This document shows, piece by piece, positions 15,292 through 23,484 of a stretch of 56,200 nucleotides of DNA. Within the stretch, counting starts at the first letter, position 1; each line of letters starts with the position of its first letter. This DNA is from Oscillospiraceae bacterium. Its GTDB lineage: Bacteria; Bacillota; Clostridia; Oscillospirales; Oscillospiraceae. A model generated the notes under the pieces. That model worked only from the letters and a program-made list of their open reading frames with translations. It ran no database searches and was not told where the DNA came from. The stretch is from positions 1 through 56,200 of the forward strand of contig CACZKM010000004.1 in NCBI GenBank assembly GCA_902781745.1, in the 5' to 3' direction. The position numbers were made by a program, and so were the translations under genes.

Positions 15292-17327
15292 CCCGCTCCA
15301 ACGCGAAAGCGCCTCGTCCCATGGGCACCCTCCATCCTCGGGTGACCAACACGCCGCTGGATCTGCTGGACGTCATCATGGAGGATGTCGAGGAGACGCT
15401 GTGGAAACGGGGACTCTCGTTTGTCCCTGGGCAGAAGCAATCTCTGCGCTGCAGCGGCGAGGCCGAACTGACTGCCGCTCCTGGAGAAGTCAAGGTAATC
15501 AAGATTCCGCCAGGTGGCGCGAAATCAACCTTGATCCGCTCCTCCCTCAAGGCTTTTGCCTGCGAGTTCTCCCTCACCACCTCCATCGCCGAGGCCCTCG
15601 GCGGTGGGGTGGTGGCCGTGGAGACCATCAAGGAGGGCCGAGAACTGCTGGAACTCTGTGAATCTGTTGCGCCGGGCATTGCCCGGCTGGTGGAGTCCCC
15701 CAACGCCGCCAACCTGAAGGAGGGCTGTGTTTCCGGGCTGGCGACCAAGTATTCCGAATGCCCGGGACGTGCATGCCCGGACGCCGACCGATGCCCCATT
15801 CTCACGTCAGGTCAGCGCATCCACGATACCCCGATTCTTATTATAACACACGCCCGTTACGGATTCTACGCAGAAGATTTCGCTCCTTTGAGCGAATGGT
15901 ACGACCCGTCCGGAGCCGTGCACACCAGGAACCTTCTCCTAATCGACGAAGCGCCCGTCCTGATTGAAAAGAACGAGCTTTCCCCTTCAACAGTCCACCA
16001 GCTGGTGGCCCCGTTTTCCGACCCGCGAAGGTTCCGCTCCTTCAATTTCCTGGAACAACAGCTCTGGTACAAGCTCCTGCAGCCCTTCAACAAGCTACGT
16101 CGAAGCGCACCCAGTGACGCCGCATTCCAGACGATCCCGAAGGCCGATCTGCGGGAGGAGTACTTCACCGGGCTGGAGGATCTGGAGAACTCCATCTGCG
16201 AATGCGCGATAAAGCCCTGGTACGCCGACGAGGTGATCAAGACCTTCGACGCGCTCCACGGCGACGGACACGCATATCACTATAAGGGCCGTGCACAAAC
16301 CCTTCTCTCCCCTAGGGTCAAGAAGATCCATGGAGAAAACAAGCCAGCCACTATCATCTTCACCGGAACCGCTGATCTCATTCCCGTTCTCGCTCACAAC
16401 GAGAACTTTGAACTGGTCGACAGTTCCTTTCCAGTAAACGGCAGTCGGCTGACCCTCTACATCCAACACGGTGATGTCTTCACTTTTTCCAAAAGTGCTG
16501 CCAGGAACAAGACGAACCAGGCCGCCTGTCTGGCCTGGACGGAGCATCGTCTCCGAGAGATGAAAGCTCAGCATAAGCAAGCGTTGGTCGTGACCTACAA
16601 AGATTACGCCGAGCGGTTTTGGAATGCGTTGTCGCCCAAGTTTCCGGGCTTTCTTGTTCCCTTCCAGGAGCGGGACGGCAGCAAGCACAAACGAGTCCCG
16701 TACTTCGGCGGGATGAATGGGTCGAATCTGTATGGCGGCTGTACCGCCATGGTCATCGCCGGGCTCCACCGTTTTCGTCCGGAAGAGTACCTTGCCGAAG
16801 CGGTTGCTCTGGCCTCCGTTTCAACAGGCTGGGCCAATGCTCTGACCGAAGTGGGGAATAATGCCTTGCCTCTGATCACCCGGATGCAGGATATCCTGCT
16901 GGCCAACGACCTGGTCCAGGCCATATTCCGGACCGATATGCGCAACCACAGCAGCGAAAAGCATGTGGATGTGTGGCTCCTCCAGCCGCCTGATGACGTG
17001 GTTCGATATTTGCAGGCAGCTTTTCCTGGATGCCGGGTAGAGCACGTCTCCGAGGTTCCCCGGGAGGTTATCCTGTCTGCGGCCGATGAGGATGACTACG
17101 CCGGAAGGACACCCCATTACGTCCCTCTGTTGAGAGTCCTTTACGACCTGCCTGTCGGGACCGTCACCAAGCCGCAGGAACTGTATCGTCGTGCAGGACT
17201 GACTTATGATCAGTTCAAGGAAGCTAAGCGCAATAAGTTCGTAAAGGCTTTCCTTAGAGACCACGTGCAGCTCGAAGGGCGGGGCGTGAACACGACCTAC
17301 CTTATCGTCGCCAGCAAGGACGCCTGA
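15288..17327 (+). CDS. DinG/XPD-like Fe-S superfamily 2 helicase, divergent
   Basis: 679 aa. Walker A is PPGGAKST (residues 74-81), unusual in having Ala before Lys. Four cysteines follow at 147, 158, 163 and 169. The last three are spaced C-x4-C-x5-C, as I recall for the 4Fe-4S ligands of E. coli DinG. Directly afterwards comes ILIITHARYGF, the stretch that closes the Fe-S domain in such helicases, then the Walker B box LLLIDEAP (216-223). Later motifs (IIFTGTADLIP near 380; ALVVTYKDYAERFW) resemble helicase motifs III/IV. The C-terminal 60 residues look like a winged helix. It probably unwinds or remodels DNA in an ATP- and Fe-S-dependent way, together with the 543-aa partner it overlaps. 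Confidence 0.65.
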   Translation: MTRSNAKAPRPMGTLHPRVTNTPLDLLDVIMEDVEETLWKRGLSFVPGQKQSLRCSGEAELTAAPGEVKVIKIPPGGAKSTLIRSSLKAFACEFSLTTSIAEALGGGVVAVETIKEGRELLELCESVAPGIARLVESPNAANLKEGCVSGLATKYSECPGRACPDADRCPILTSGQRIHDTPILIITHARYGFYAEDFAPLSEWYDPSGAVHTRNLLLIDEAPVLIEKNELSPSTVHQLVAPFSDPRRFRSFNFLEQQLWYKLLQPFNKLRRSAPSDAAFQTIPKADLREEYFTGLEDLENSICECAIKPWYADEVIKTFDALHGDGHAYHYKGRAQTLLSPRVKKIHGENKPATIIFTGTADLIPVLAHNENFELVDSSFPVNGSRLTLYIQHGDVFTFSKSAARNKTNQAACLAWTEHRLREMKAQHKQALVVTYKDYAERFWNALSPKFPGFLVPFQERDGSKHKRVPYFGGMNGSNLYGGCTAMVIAGLHRFRPEEYLAEAVALASVSTGWANALTEVGNNALPLITRMQDILLANDLVQAIFRTDMRNHSSEKHVDVWLLQPPDDVVRYLQAAFPGCRVEHVSEVPREVILSAADEDDYAGRTPHYVPLLRVLYDLPVGTVTKPQELYRRAGLTYDQFKEAKRNKFVKAFLRDHVQLEGRGVNTTYLIVASKDA

Positions 17328-17336
17328 CACCCGGCC

Positions 17337-17380
17337 GAGACCGGAGGATGCAACCTCGGCAGATGCCATTCTCCGGTCTC
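17337..17380 (+). terminator. Hairpin after the helicase operon
   Basis: GAGACCGGAG (17337-17346) pairs with CTCCGGTCTC (17371-17380) across a 24-nt loop, starting 10 nt after the helicase stop. A U-tract is lacking, so termination would be inefficient. Confidence 0.4.
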
Positions 17381-17450
17381 TCAGATTCATGCGCTCTTCT
17401 CTCTGCTCAACTTTACTACTGGCCCACCTGAAAATATGGAGTTGAACTCT

Positions 17451-17696
17451 ATGCATACACACCACACAATTGATCCGGACACCCGTGTCGAAAAGGTTCA
17501 TGAACTGACCGGGGTCGACAGGGAGGTCATCCTGCGTATTCTGCTTTGGGAACTGGAACTGCAGTACCGACAGTACCTTACCCCCGAAAACTACGTCGAT
17601 TTCATGTCTGATGACCTGGCAGACGAACTGGAATATCCTCGTTCACTCATATTTCAAGTCCTCACGGCAGAGGACGAAATTATGGGACAACCGTAG
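17451..17696 (+). CDS. Small 81-aa protein, unknown
   Basis: Starts MHTHHTIDPDTRVEKVHELT with GGAG upstream; an ATG 15 nt earlier is less well placed. The rest is helical and acidic (VDREVILRILLWELELQYRQ, then YLTPENYVDFMSDDLADELE). No family recognised. It follows the helicase on the same strand after a weak hairpin and may be a third member of that unit. Size and charge would suit an accessory or regulatory subunit, but that is a guess. Confidence 0.5.
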   Translation: MHTHHTIDPDTRVEKVHELTGVDREVILRILLWELELQYRQYLTPENYVDFMSDDLADELEYPRSLIFQVLTAEDEIMGQP

Positions 17697-17809
17697 CCAT
17701 GTCCAATCCAGCCAGGATCCCGCGCCTATGCGCTCACGTTGTAAATCCGGTCTCATTCGGGAGCGGAACACATACTATAACATAAATGAAGCTGAGAGGT
17801 GACCCCTAC

Positions 17810-17947
17810 ATGAAATCTCCCCCACGCAACCCCGCGCCGCCCTCACGAGCTGACATCCGTCCCCACTGGACGGCAAGCCGCCGCTGTGACGGTACCCGCT
17901 CTGCTGAGGAGCCGATCCGCAGCTTGCTGGCTTCCCACAACATCTGA
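17810..17947 (+). CDS. 45-aa ORF upstream of the serine recombinase
   Basis: Starts MKSPPRNPAPPSRADIRPHW after GAGAGGTGACC, below a TATAAC -10-like box at 17775. It is rich in Pro and Arg and contains only one Cys. An inverted repeat (AGCGGGAG/CTCCCGCT) follows its stop. It may be a translated leader. Confidence 0.35.
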   Translation: MKSPPRNPAPPSRADIRPHWTASRRCDGTRSAEEPIRSLLASHNI

Positions 17948-18024
17948 GTACATAGCGGGAGGCAGTCCTTCGCTGTCTCCCGCTCCGACACCAAAGACAG
18001 AAACGTGTGAAGGAGTGGTCGTTG

Positions 18025-18147
18025 ATGAAAATCAGCCATACTTACCGGGAACCCGATCTCAGGAAAAGAGAGGCACATCAGGCGGCCATTCATCGCCGCT
18101 GTCTTCTTTTGTTGAACGGCCGCAGAGACCGAAAGGGGGGAAGGTAA
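18025..18147 (+). CDS. 40-aa basic ORF abutting the serine recombinase
   Basis: MKISHTYREPDLRKREAHQA start with AAGGAGTG upstream; its TAA directly touches the recombinase ATG. It is strongly basic (IHRRCLLLLNGRRDRKGGR). Its position suits translational coupling, or a small recombination-directionality factor, but it is shorter than most of those. Confidence 0.4.
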   Translation: MKISHTYREPDLRKREAHQAAIHRRCLLLLNGRRDRKGGR

Positions 18148-19605
18148 ATGACAGCAATCTACGCCAGGCAGAGCCTGGATGTAAAGGACAGCTTGTCGAT
18201 CGAGAACCAGATCGAGCTGTGCAGAAGGACCGCAGAAGGAGAGGTCAAAGTCTATCAGGACAAAGGCTTCTCCGGCAAGAACACCAACCGCCCGGCCTTC
18301 CTCCAGCTGATGGAGGCGGTGCAGAGAGGGGAGATTCACCGGATCCTGGTCTATCGGCTGGACCGATTCTCCCGCTCCATCGCTGATTTCAGCCAGATCT
18401 GGACGGTGCTTGAACAGTACAACGTCCAGTTTCAATCGGTCACGGAGAACTTCGATACCGCCTCCCCCATGGGAAGGGCCATGCTCAATATCGTGATGAC
18501 CTTTGCCCAGTTGGAGAGAGAGACCACCGCCGAGAGAGTGCGGGATAACTACCGTCATCGGGTCCAACTGGGGGCCTGGCCGGGCGGTCCGGCCCCCTAC
18601 GGTTTTGACATTGAGAAGGGCAAGGATTGGCAGGGAAGATCGACCTCTGTGCTGGCGGAAAACGAAAAATCTTCTGTGGTCATAGAGGCTTTCCAGAGCT
18701 ACCTGAAACCAGGAGTCTCTTTGAGAGGCCTGGCCAAAGAACTGACCGGTCGAGGGCTGCCTGCTCCCAGGAAAGAAGCGTGGGATAGTGTAACCCTCTC
18801 TCGGATGTTCCGAAACCCGTGTTATGTAAAAGCGGATGAAGAGGTATACTGGCACTACATCTCGCAAGGGGTCACGATCCAGCAGCCGAAGGAAGCTTTC
18901 GATGGAATCCACGGCTGCATCCTCATTGGGAAAAGAGACCGCGGAAAGGAGAAAAGAAACCCTTCCGGGCTTCAGCAATTGGCCGTTGGAAACCACAAGG
19001 GGATCCTGCCCTCCAGCCTCTGGCTTCAGGTCCAGGATAAGCTTTCCGGCAACCGTCAGCTGGATCGGAGTCAGGCTGGAAAATACTCTTGGCTCACCGG
19101 GCTCATGAAATGTGGAACGTGCGGGTACGCTCTTCGAATCAACCTGGACAAGAGAAGCGGAAAGCATTACCTTCTGTGCAGCGGAAGATCCAACTACGGA
19201 GTATGTGACGCTTCCATCTCGCTGGACCTTCGTGAGCTGGAGAGCGAGGTAGAAGCCGCTCTCCAGAAGGTACTGGACCAATGTCCGGAAGAGGACCTCT
19301 ATCCGGCGGAGGATAGCAGGACCGAGGAACTGGAGGAAATCGAAACGAAGATCAGCCGGTTGGTGGCGGCTCTGGCAGAGAGCTCAGAGATCGCAGCAGG
19401 CTACATATCCTCCGAGATCGAACGGCTCCATAAGAAGAAACTGGAACTGGAGGAGAGCTTGCGGAAAAAGCGGGCTCCGGGAGGCCAGGTCAAAAGGATC
19501 GATCTTCGGACAGCCGACTTCGAGGACAAAAAGCTGGTAGCCAGAGAGTTTATCCAGCGAATCGATATCGTTGGAGAAGAAGTGAATATTGAATGGAAGA
19601 TATGA
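18148..19605 (+). CDS. Large serine recombinase
   Basis: 485 aa. The catalytic domain starts MTAIYARQSLDVKDSLSIEN with the Ser nucleophile in ARQS. It continues through GFSGKNTNRPAFLQLM, ILVYRLDRFSRSIADF and PMGRAMLNIVMTFAQLERE. A recombinase domain (RNYRHRV..APYGF-type linker, SLRGLAKELTGRGLPAPR) comes next, then a zinc ribbon (MKCGTCGYAL with a later LLCSGRS..GVCD) and a C-terminal coiled coil near 390-440. This architecture belongs to integrases of transposons and conjugative elements such as those of the Tn4451/TndX and phage phiC31 type. The ribosome site GGGGGGAAGG precedes the ATG, and a terminator overlaps the stop. It is the only intact integrase seen in the accessory region. Confidence 0.9.
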   Translation: MTAIYARQSLDVKDSLSIENQIELCRRTAEGEVKVYQDKGFSGKNTNRPAFLQLMEAVQRGEIHRILVYRLDRFSRSIADFSQIWTVLEQYNVQFQSVTENFDTASPMGRAMLNIVMTFAQLERETTAERVRDNYRHRVQLGAWPGGPAPYGFDIEKGKDWQGRSTSVLAENEKSSVVIEAFQSYLKPGVSLRGLAKELTGRGLPAPRKEAWDSVTLSRMFRNPCYVKADEEVYWHYISQGVTIQQPKEAFDGIHGCILIGKRDRGKEKRNPSGLQQLAVGNHKGILPSSLWLQVQDKLSGNRQLDRSQAGKYSWLTGLMKCGTCGYALRINLDKRSGKHYLLCSGRSNYGVCDASISLDLRELESEVEAALQKVLDQCPEEDLYPAEDSRTEELEEIETKISRLVAALAESSEIAAGYISSEIERLHKKKLELEESLRKKRAPGGQVKRIDLRTADFEDKKLVAREFIQRIDIVGEEVNIEWKI

Positions 19606-19640
19606 CCTTCAGCCGGAGAAGCGCTGAAGGTCATTTTCTT
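19602..19640 (+). terminator. Rho-independent terminator of the serine recombinase
   Basis: ATGACCTTCAGC (19602-19613), which includes the stop codon, pairs perfectly with 19623-19634 and is followed by TTTCTTT. Confidence 0.8.
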
Positions 19641-19821
19641 TCCCAATGAGAACGGTTCCAACCTCGCCTTTCTTTTTGATTTGTTCTGCCTCAATCTTGC
19701 ATATATGCCGATCAGCGTGTAGAATACCAGTACATAAGTTGTAATCGCACCAAGGATCGTCAGGCACGTGTGATGACCCTTCTTTGTATCGCGATGGGAA
19801 TGCTTCTACGAGGTGAACACG

Positions 19822-20418
19822 ATGGAAAAGTATCTTTTTCCCAAGAGCTTCTTTAAAAAGAATCCGCTTGACCAGATGTCCGCGGCAGTCATTGCAGACT
19901 CCTTCTGTATGCTTAGCACAATCGACAGGCTCAACGAAGAGATCGAACGCATCATTGATGACGGTATCTCCGAAGAGCGGCGGGAAAAGATTCAGCAGGA
20001 TAAGCAGGTAATCGAAGCGCTTGACTCCGGAGAAGCCGTGGAAGCCTACATGCGCAAAGGCCACGATATCGTCGTCGATTATCTGTTCCTCAAAAAGGCG
20101 CTGACGCTGATTGACGATGCCGCACCCCTGGTCCTGAAGCGCTATCAAACCATCGCCCAGGATCGCTTTATCGAGCTGGCCTTCCGGCTTCTTGCCAACG
20201 CGGACAAGCGGTATGCGAAACAGCTGTTCGCGAACTACGCCAGGATCCGCGACCCCTATGCCAAAGCCGTGGCCTGCCTTCTGTTCGGGGAGCACAAGAT
20301 GGAGGAGAGCATTCCTCTGCTGCTGGCGGAGTATGACCATTTCAGGAGGGACTGTCCGGAAGAAAGCCATGCGCAGTTCCCGCTCCTTGCCCTTTACATC
20401 CTTGCGGGAAAAGCCTGA
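19822..20418 (+). CDS. Unknown 198-aa helical protein
   Basis: Starts MEKYLFPKSFFKKNPLDQMS with AGGTG upstream; an ATG 9 nt earlier is possible. The protein is wholly helical in character, with repeats of hydrophobic-charged spacing like HEAT or TPR proteins (RYQTIAQDRFIELAFRLLA, DKRYAKQLFANYARIRDPYA, EESIPLLLAEYDHFRRD). No named domain is recognised. It lies with the fic gene between the recombinase terminator and the recombinase remnant at 21508, so it is part of an inserted segment. Confidence 0.55.
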   Translation: MEKYLFPKSFFKKNPLDQMSAAVIADSFCMLSTIDRLNEEIERIIDDGISEERREKIQQDKQVIEALDSGEAVEAYMRKGHDIVVDYLFLKKALTLIDDAAPLVLKRYQTIAQDRFIELAFRLLANADKRYAKQLFANYARIRDPYAKAVACLLFGEHKMEESIPLLLAEYDHFRRDCPEESHAQFPLLALYILAGKA

Positions 20419-20583
20419 CGCATCTTCATCGTATCAGAAGTTTGGACTTACTCAGGATACTGTCTGCAAAACGGCCACGGTGTGAATACTTGGAGATTTT
20501 ACCGGCAAAATTTTCTCTGTTATTATATTGTTCCTCTTCTTTTCTTGCCGATAATGGTGTATACTGTACCCGAGGTGATATGT

Positions 20584-21480
20584 GTGAACATGATCTCCGT
20601 TTCAGAATGTGCGAGAAAATGGGGTGTGGCGGAGCGCACCGTGCGGAATTACTGTGCACAGGGTCGCATCCCAGGTGCTGTTCTCAAGGGAAAAACCTGG
20701 TGGATCCCGGAAGAAGCCCAGCGGCCGGTGCGGCGCAACAAGCGCAAAGCACTGCCGAAGACGCTATGGGAGCGCCTCCGTTTGGAACGCAGGATGCATC
20801 TGTATGGTGGAATTTATCACAAGCTCCAGGTTGACATGACATATCATTCCAATCATATAGAGGGCAGTCGACTTACGCATGACCAGACCCGATATATTTT
20901 TGAGACGAATACCATCGGGATGGAGGGCGAAAGCGTTACTGTGGACGATATTGTAGAGACGGCCAATCATTTCCGCTGCATTGATTTGGTGATTGAGAAC
21001 GCCATGAAGCCGCTGAGCGAAACGCTGATCAAGGATCTGCACCGTACGCTCAAAAACGGAACCAGCGACAGCCGTCAGCCCTGGTTCGCTGTAGGAGGAT
21101 ACAAAAAGCTGGCGAACGAAGTCGGCGGTCAGGCAACGACACTTCCTTCAAAGGTTTCCTCCGCTATGGCAAAGCTTTTGAGAGAGTATCATACCATTCC
21201 AAAGAAAACACTTGATGATCTGCTTGATTTCCATGTCCGCTTTGAAAGGATTCATCCTTTCCAGGATGGCAATGGACGTGTCGGCAGACTCATTTTGTTC
21301 AAAGAGTGTCTGCGCTTCGGGATCGTACCCTTCATCATAGATGAGCGCCATAAGATGTTCTATTATCGCGGCCTGAAGGAATGGCATAAAATGCCCGGAT
21401 ATCTGCGTGATACCTGCCTGTTGATGCAGGATGACTTCAAGGCTGTACTGGATTACTTCGAGATCGAGTATGACAATTAG
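20584..21480 (+). CDS. HTH-Fic family AMPylator, class II
   Basis: 298 aa. Residues 3-45 form a MerR/excisionase-like helix-turn-helix (ISVSECARKWGVAERTVRNY, then GRIPGAVLKGKTWWIP). The Fic domain begins near residue 75. YHSNHIEGSRL carries the [S/T]xxxE[G/N] inhibitory motif in cis (SNHIEG), and the catalytic loop is complete (HPFQDGNGRVGRL). The protein should therefore be a self-inhibited AMP transferase able to bind DNA, possibly its own promoter. The start is a GTG at 20584 after CGAGGTGAT; ATG 20590 is an alternative. It is the only fic of the three in this window that looks functional. Confidence 0.85.
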   Translation: MNMISVSECARKWGVAERTVRNYCAQGRIPGAVLKGKTWWIPEEAQRPVRRNKRKALPKTLWERLRLERRMHLYGGIYHKLQVDMTYHSNHIEGSRLTHDQTRYIFETNTIGMEGESVTVDDIVETANHFRCIDLVIENAMKPLSETLIKDLHRTLKNGTSDSRQPWFAVGGYKKLANEVGGQATTLPSKVSSAMAKLLREYHTIPKKTLDDLLDFHVRFERIHPFQDGNGRVGRLILFKECLRFGIVPFIIDERHKMFYYRGLKEWHKMPGYLRDTCLLMQDDFKAVLDYFEIEYDN

Positions 21481-21501
21481 ATGCACATTATCATTATCTT
21501 G

Positions 21502-21564
21502 CTGATAGAGTTTTTCCAGCGAATCAATATCGTTGAAGAAGAAGTGAATATCTTCCATCCATGA
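21502..21564 (+). pseudogene. 3' scrap of a second large serine recombinase
   Basis: Reads IEFFQRINIVEEEVNIFHP then TGA. The segment 21508-21552 matches 19546-19590 of the intact recombinase with four mismatches in 45 bases. Nothing upstream continues it. It probably marks the original integrase-proximal end of an older element. Confidence 0.75.
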
Positions 21565-21738
21565 AGAGCTTGTCCCAAATACACTGTTCTGTGGCAGGTT
21601 TTTTGCTATGACTCCATCTTTCCCGGCTCAAGAAAGACTATCCCGAAGCGGCCATAACTGTTCTTGATTCAGGCCCTCAGCATCTTCCGCGAAAGCGCCT
21701 TATCCCTTCTCCCACAAGCGCTTGCACCCGCTGCCAGC

Positions 21739-21990
21739 GGGGACAGCCTGGACTGGAAGGACTACGACGCCCCCACCATCACCCAGCGGGTGACCTCCCG
21801 GGTGGCCCCGGGGTCCATCGTCCTCTTCCACAACGCCGCCCTCCACACCCCCGAGGCTCTGCCCTCCATCCTGGAGTATCTCCTCCAAAACGGCTACCAG
21901 GTGGTCCCCGTCAGCCAGCTCATCCTCCCCGGGCAGTGCGGGACCGACTTTACCATCGACCACACCGGGCGGCAGATCCCCGCCCTGTGA
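21739..21990 (+). pseudogene. 3' part of a polysaccharide deacetylase gene
   Basis: From about 21742 the frame reads DSLDWKDYDAPTITQRV, then PGSIVLFHNAALHTPEALPS and NGYQVVPVSQLI. This is the C-terminal part of a NodB-type polysaccharide (peptidoglycan) deacetylase. The catalytic N-terminal part is absent; upstream the frame turns into unrelated low-GC sequence with no start or ribosome site. The homology begins abruptly, as expected at an integration junction, and the 5' half should lie left of this window if the element inserted cleanly. Confidence 0.75.
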
Positions 21991-21994
21991 TCCG

Positions 21995-22027
21995 AAAAAG
22001 GACGAAACCGCCGGTTCCGTCCTTTTT
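21995..22027 (+). terminator. Terminator after the deacetylase remnant
   Basis: AAAAAGGACGAAACC (21995-22009) pairs, with one mismatch, with GGTTCCGTCCTTTTT (22013-22027). A-rich and T-rich flanks make it bidirectional. Confidence 0.8.
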
Positions 22028-22030
22028 TCT

Positions 22031-22059
22031 TTGAAATCCGGGCCGGGCTATAGTATGAT
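22031..22059 (+). promoter_or_regulatory. Promoter of the Memo/AMMECR1 operon
   Basis: TTGAAA (22031-22036), 17-bp spacer, TATGAT (22054-22059); the gene starts 30 nt downstream after AGAAGGAGG. Confidence 0.75.
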
Positions 22060-22088
22060 AATAAAAAAACCAGAAGGAGGTATCCCCC

Positions 22089-23474
22089 ATGTCCATCCTC
22101 GCCGCCTTCCTGGTCCCCCATCCCCCCATGATCGTCCCGGCGGTGGGCAAGGGGAGCCAGACCCAGATCGAAGCCACCACCCGGGCCTATGAGCAGGTGG
22201 CGGAGGAGATCGCCGCCCTCCGGCCGGAGACCATCGTGATCTCCTCTCCCCACACCATCCTGTACTCCGACTACTTTCACCTCTCCCCCGGCGGGACCGC
22301 CCGGGGCTCCTTCGCCGCCTTCGGGGCGCCGGAGGTCCGCTTTGAGGAGACCTACGACGTCCCCCTGGTGGAGGCCATCGAGGCCCGGGCCAGGGACCGG
22401 GGCCTGCCCGCCGGGACCCTGGGAGAGCGGGACCGCGCCCTGGACCACGGCGTCATGGTCCCCCTGTACTTCATCCGGCAGCGGTATCCGGAAGGCAGGC
22501 TCGTCCGGGTGGGCCTGTCCGGCCTGGACCTGAACGACCACTACGCCCTGGGGCAGTGCATTGCCCGGGCGGCGGAGGAGACCGGCCGCCGGGTGGTCTA
22601 CGTGGCCAGCGGGGACCTCTCCCACAAGCTCCAGACCTACGGGCCCTACGGCTACGCCCCCGAGGGGCCCCGGTACGACGCCCGGCTCATGGACGTGTGC
22701 GCCCGGGCCGCCTTCGGGGAGCTCTTCGACTTCGACGAGACCTTCTGCGAGAAGGCCGCCGAGTGCGGCCACCGGTCCTTCGTCATCATGGCCGGGGCCC
22801 TGGACGGTCAGGCGGTGGAGGCCAGGGCCCTCTCCCACCAGGACGTCACCGGGGTGGGCTACGGCGTGTGCGCCTTTTACCCCAAGGGGCCTGACGGCGC
22901 CCGGCGGTTCCTGGACCGGCGGCTGGCAGAGCTGGAGGCGCAGTTGGCCGCCCAGCGGGACTCCTCCGACGCGTATGTCCGCCTGGCCCGCCGCGCCCTG
23001 GAGCACTACGTCCTCCACCGGGAGAAGTTCCCCCTCCCCGACGACCTCCCCGCTGCCATGACGGGGTCCCGGGCGGGGGCCTTCGTCTCCATCCACAAGT
23101 TCGGGCGGCTCCGGGGGTGCATCGGCACCATCCTCCCCGTAACGGGCTCCCTGGCCCGGGAGATCGCGGACAATGCCGTCAGCGCCGCCGTCCGGGACCC
23201 CCGGTTCGACCCCATCCGCCCCGAGGAGCTGCCCTGGCTGGAGATCAGCGTGGACGTGCTGGGGGCCCCGGAGCCCATCGCCTCCCCGGCGGAGCTGGAC
23301 GTGAAGCGCTACGGCGTCATCGTCACCAACGGCCGCCGCAGGGGGCTCCTTCTGCCCGACCTGGAGGGGGTGGACACCGTGGCCGACCAGATCGCCATCG
23401 CCCGGCAGAAGGCGGGGATCGGACCGGAGGAGCCGGTGGAGCTGGAGCGGTTCGAAGTGGTCCGCCATACCTGA
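22089..23474 (+). CDS. AmmeMemoRadiSam protein: Memo-like dioxygenase fused to AMMECR1
   Basis: 461 aa. Residues 1 to about 270 form a LigB/Memo-type class III extradiol dioxygenase-like domain (PHPPMIVPAVGKG, SPHTILYSDYF, DHGVMVPLYF, YVASGDLSHKLQ), with the His residues that would bind iron. Residues 290-461 form an AMMECR1 domain (GAFVSIHKFGRLRGCIGTI, VRDPRFDPIRPEELP). Memo, AMMECR1 and a radical SAM enzyme travel together in bacteria and archaea; their shared substrate is unsettled, with iron or copper handling and RNA or protein modification proposed. Here the first two are fused and the radical SAM partner starts 10 nt after the stop. Strong GGAGG site and own promoter. Confidence 0.9.
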   Translation: MSILAAFLVPHPPMIVPAVGKGSQTQIEATTRAYEQVAEEIAALRPETIVISSPHTILYSDYFHLSPGGTARGSFAAFGAPEVRFEETYDVPLVEAIEARARDRGLPAGTLGERDRALDHGVMVPLYFIRQRYPEGRLVRVGLSGLDLNDHYALGQCIARAAEETGRRVVYVASGDLSHKLQTYGPYGYAPEGPRYDARLMDVCARAAFGELFDFDETFCEKAAECGHRSFVIMAGALDGQAVEARALSHQDVTGVGYGVCAFYPKGPDGARRFLDRRLAELEAQLAAQRDSSDAYVRLARRALEHYVLHREKFPLPDDLPAAMTGSRAGAFVSIHKFGRLRGCIGTILPVTGSLAREIADNAVSAAVRDPRFDPIRPEELPWLEISVDVLGAPEPIASPAELDVKRYGVIVTNGRRRGLLLPDLEGVDTVADQIAIARQKAGIGPEEPVELERFEVVRHT

Positions 23475-23484
23475 GGGAGGAGGG

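Noticed and set aside
17806-19281. 491-codon minus-strand frame over the serine recombinase
   Set aside because: Antisense of a gene with all serine recombinase motifs; no ribosome site or recognisable domain.
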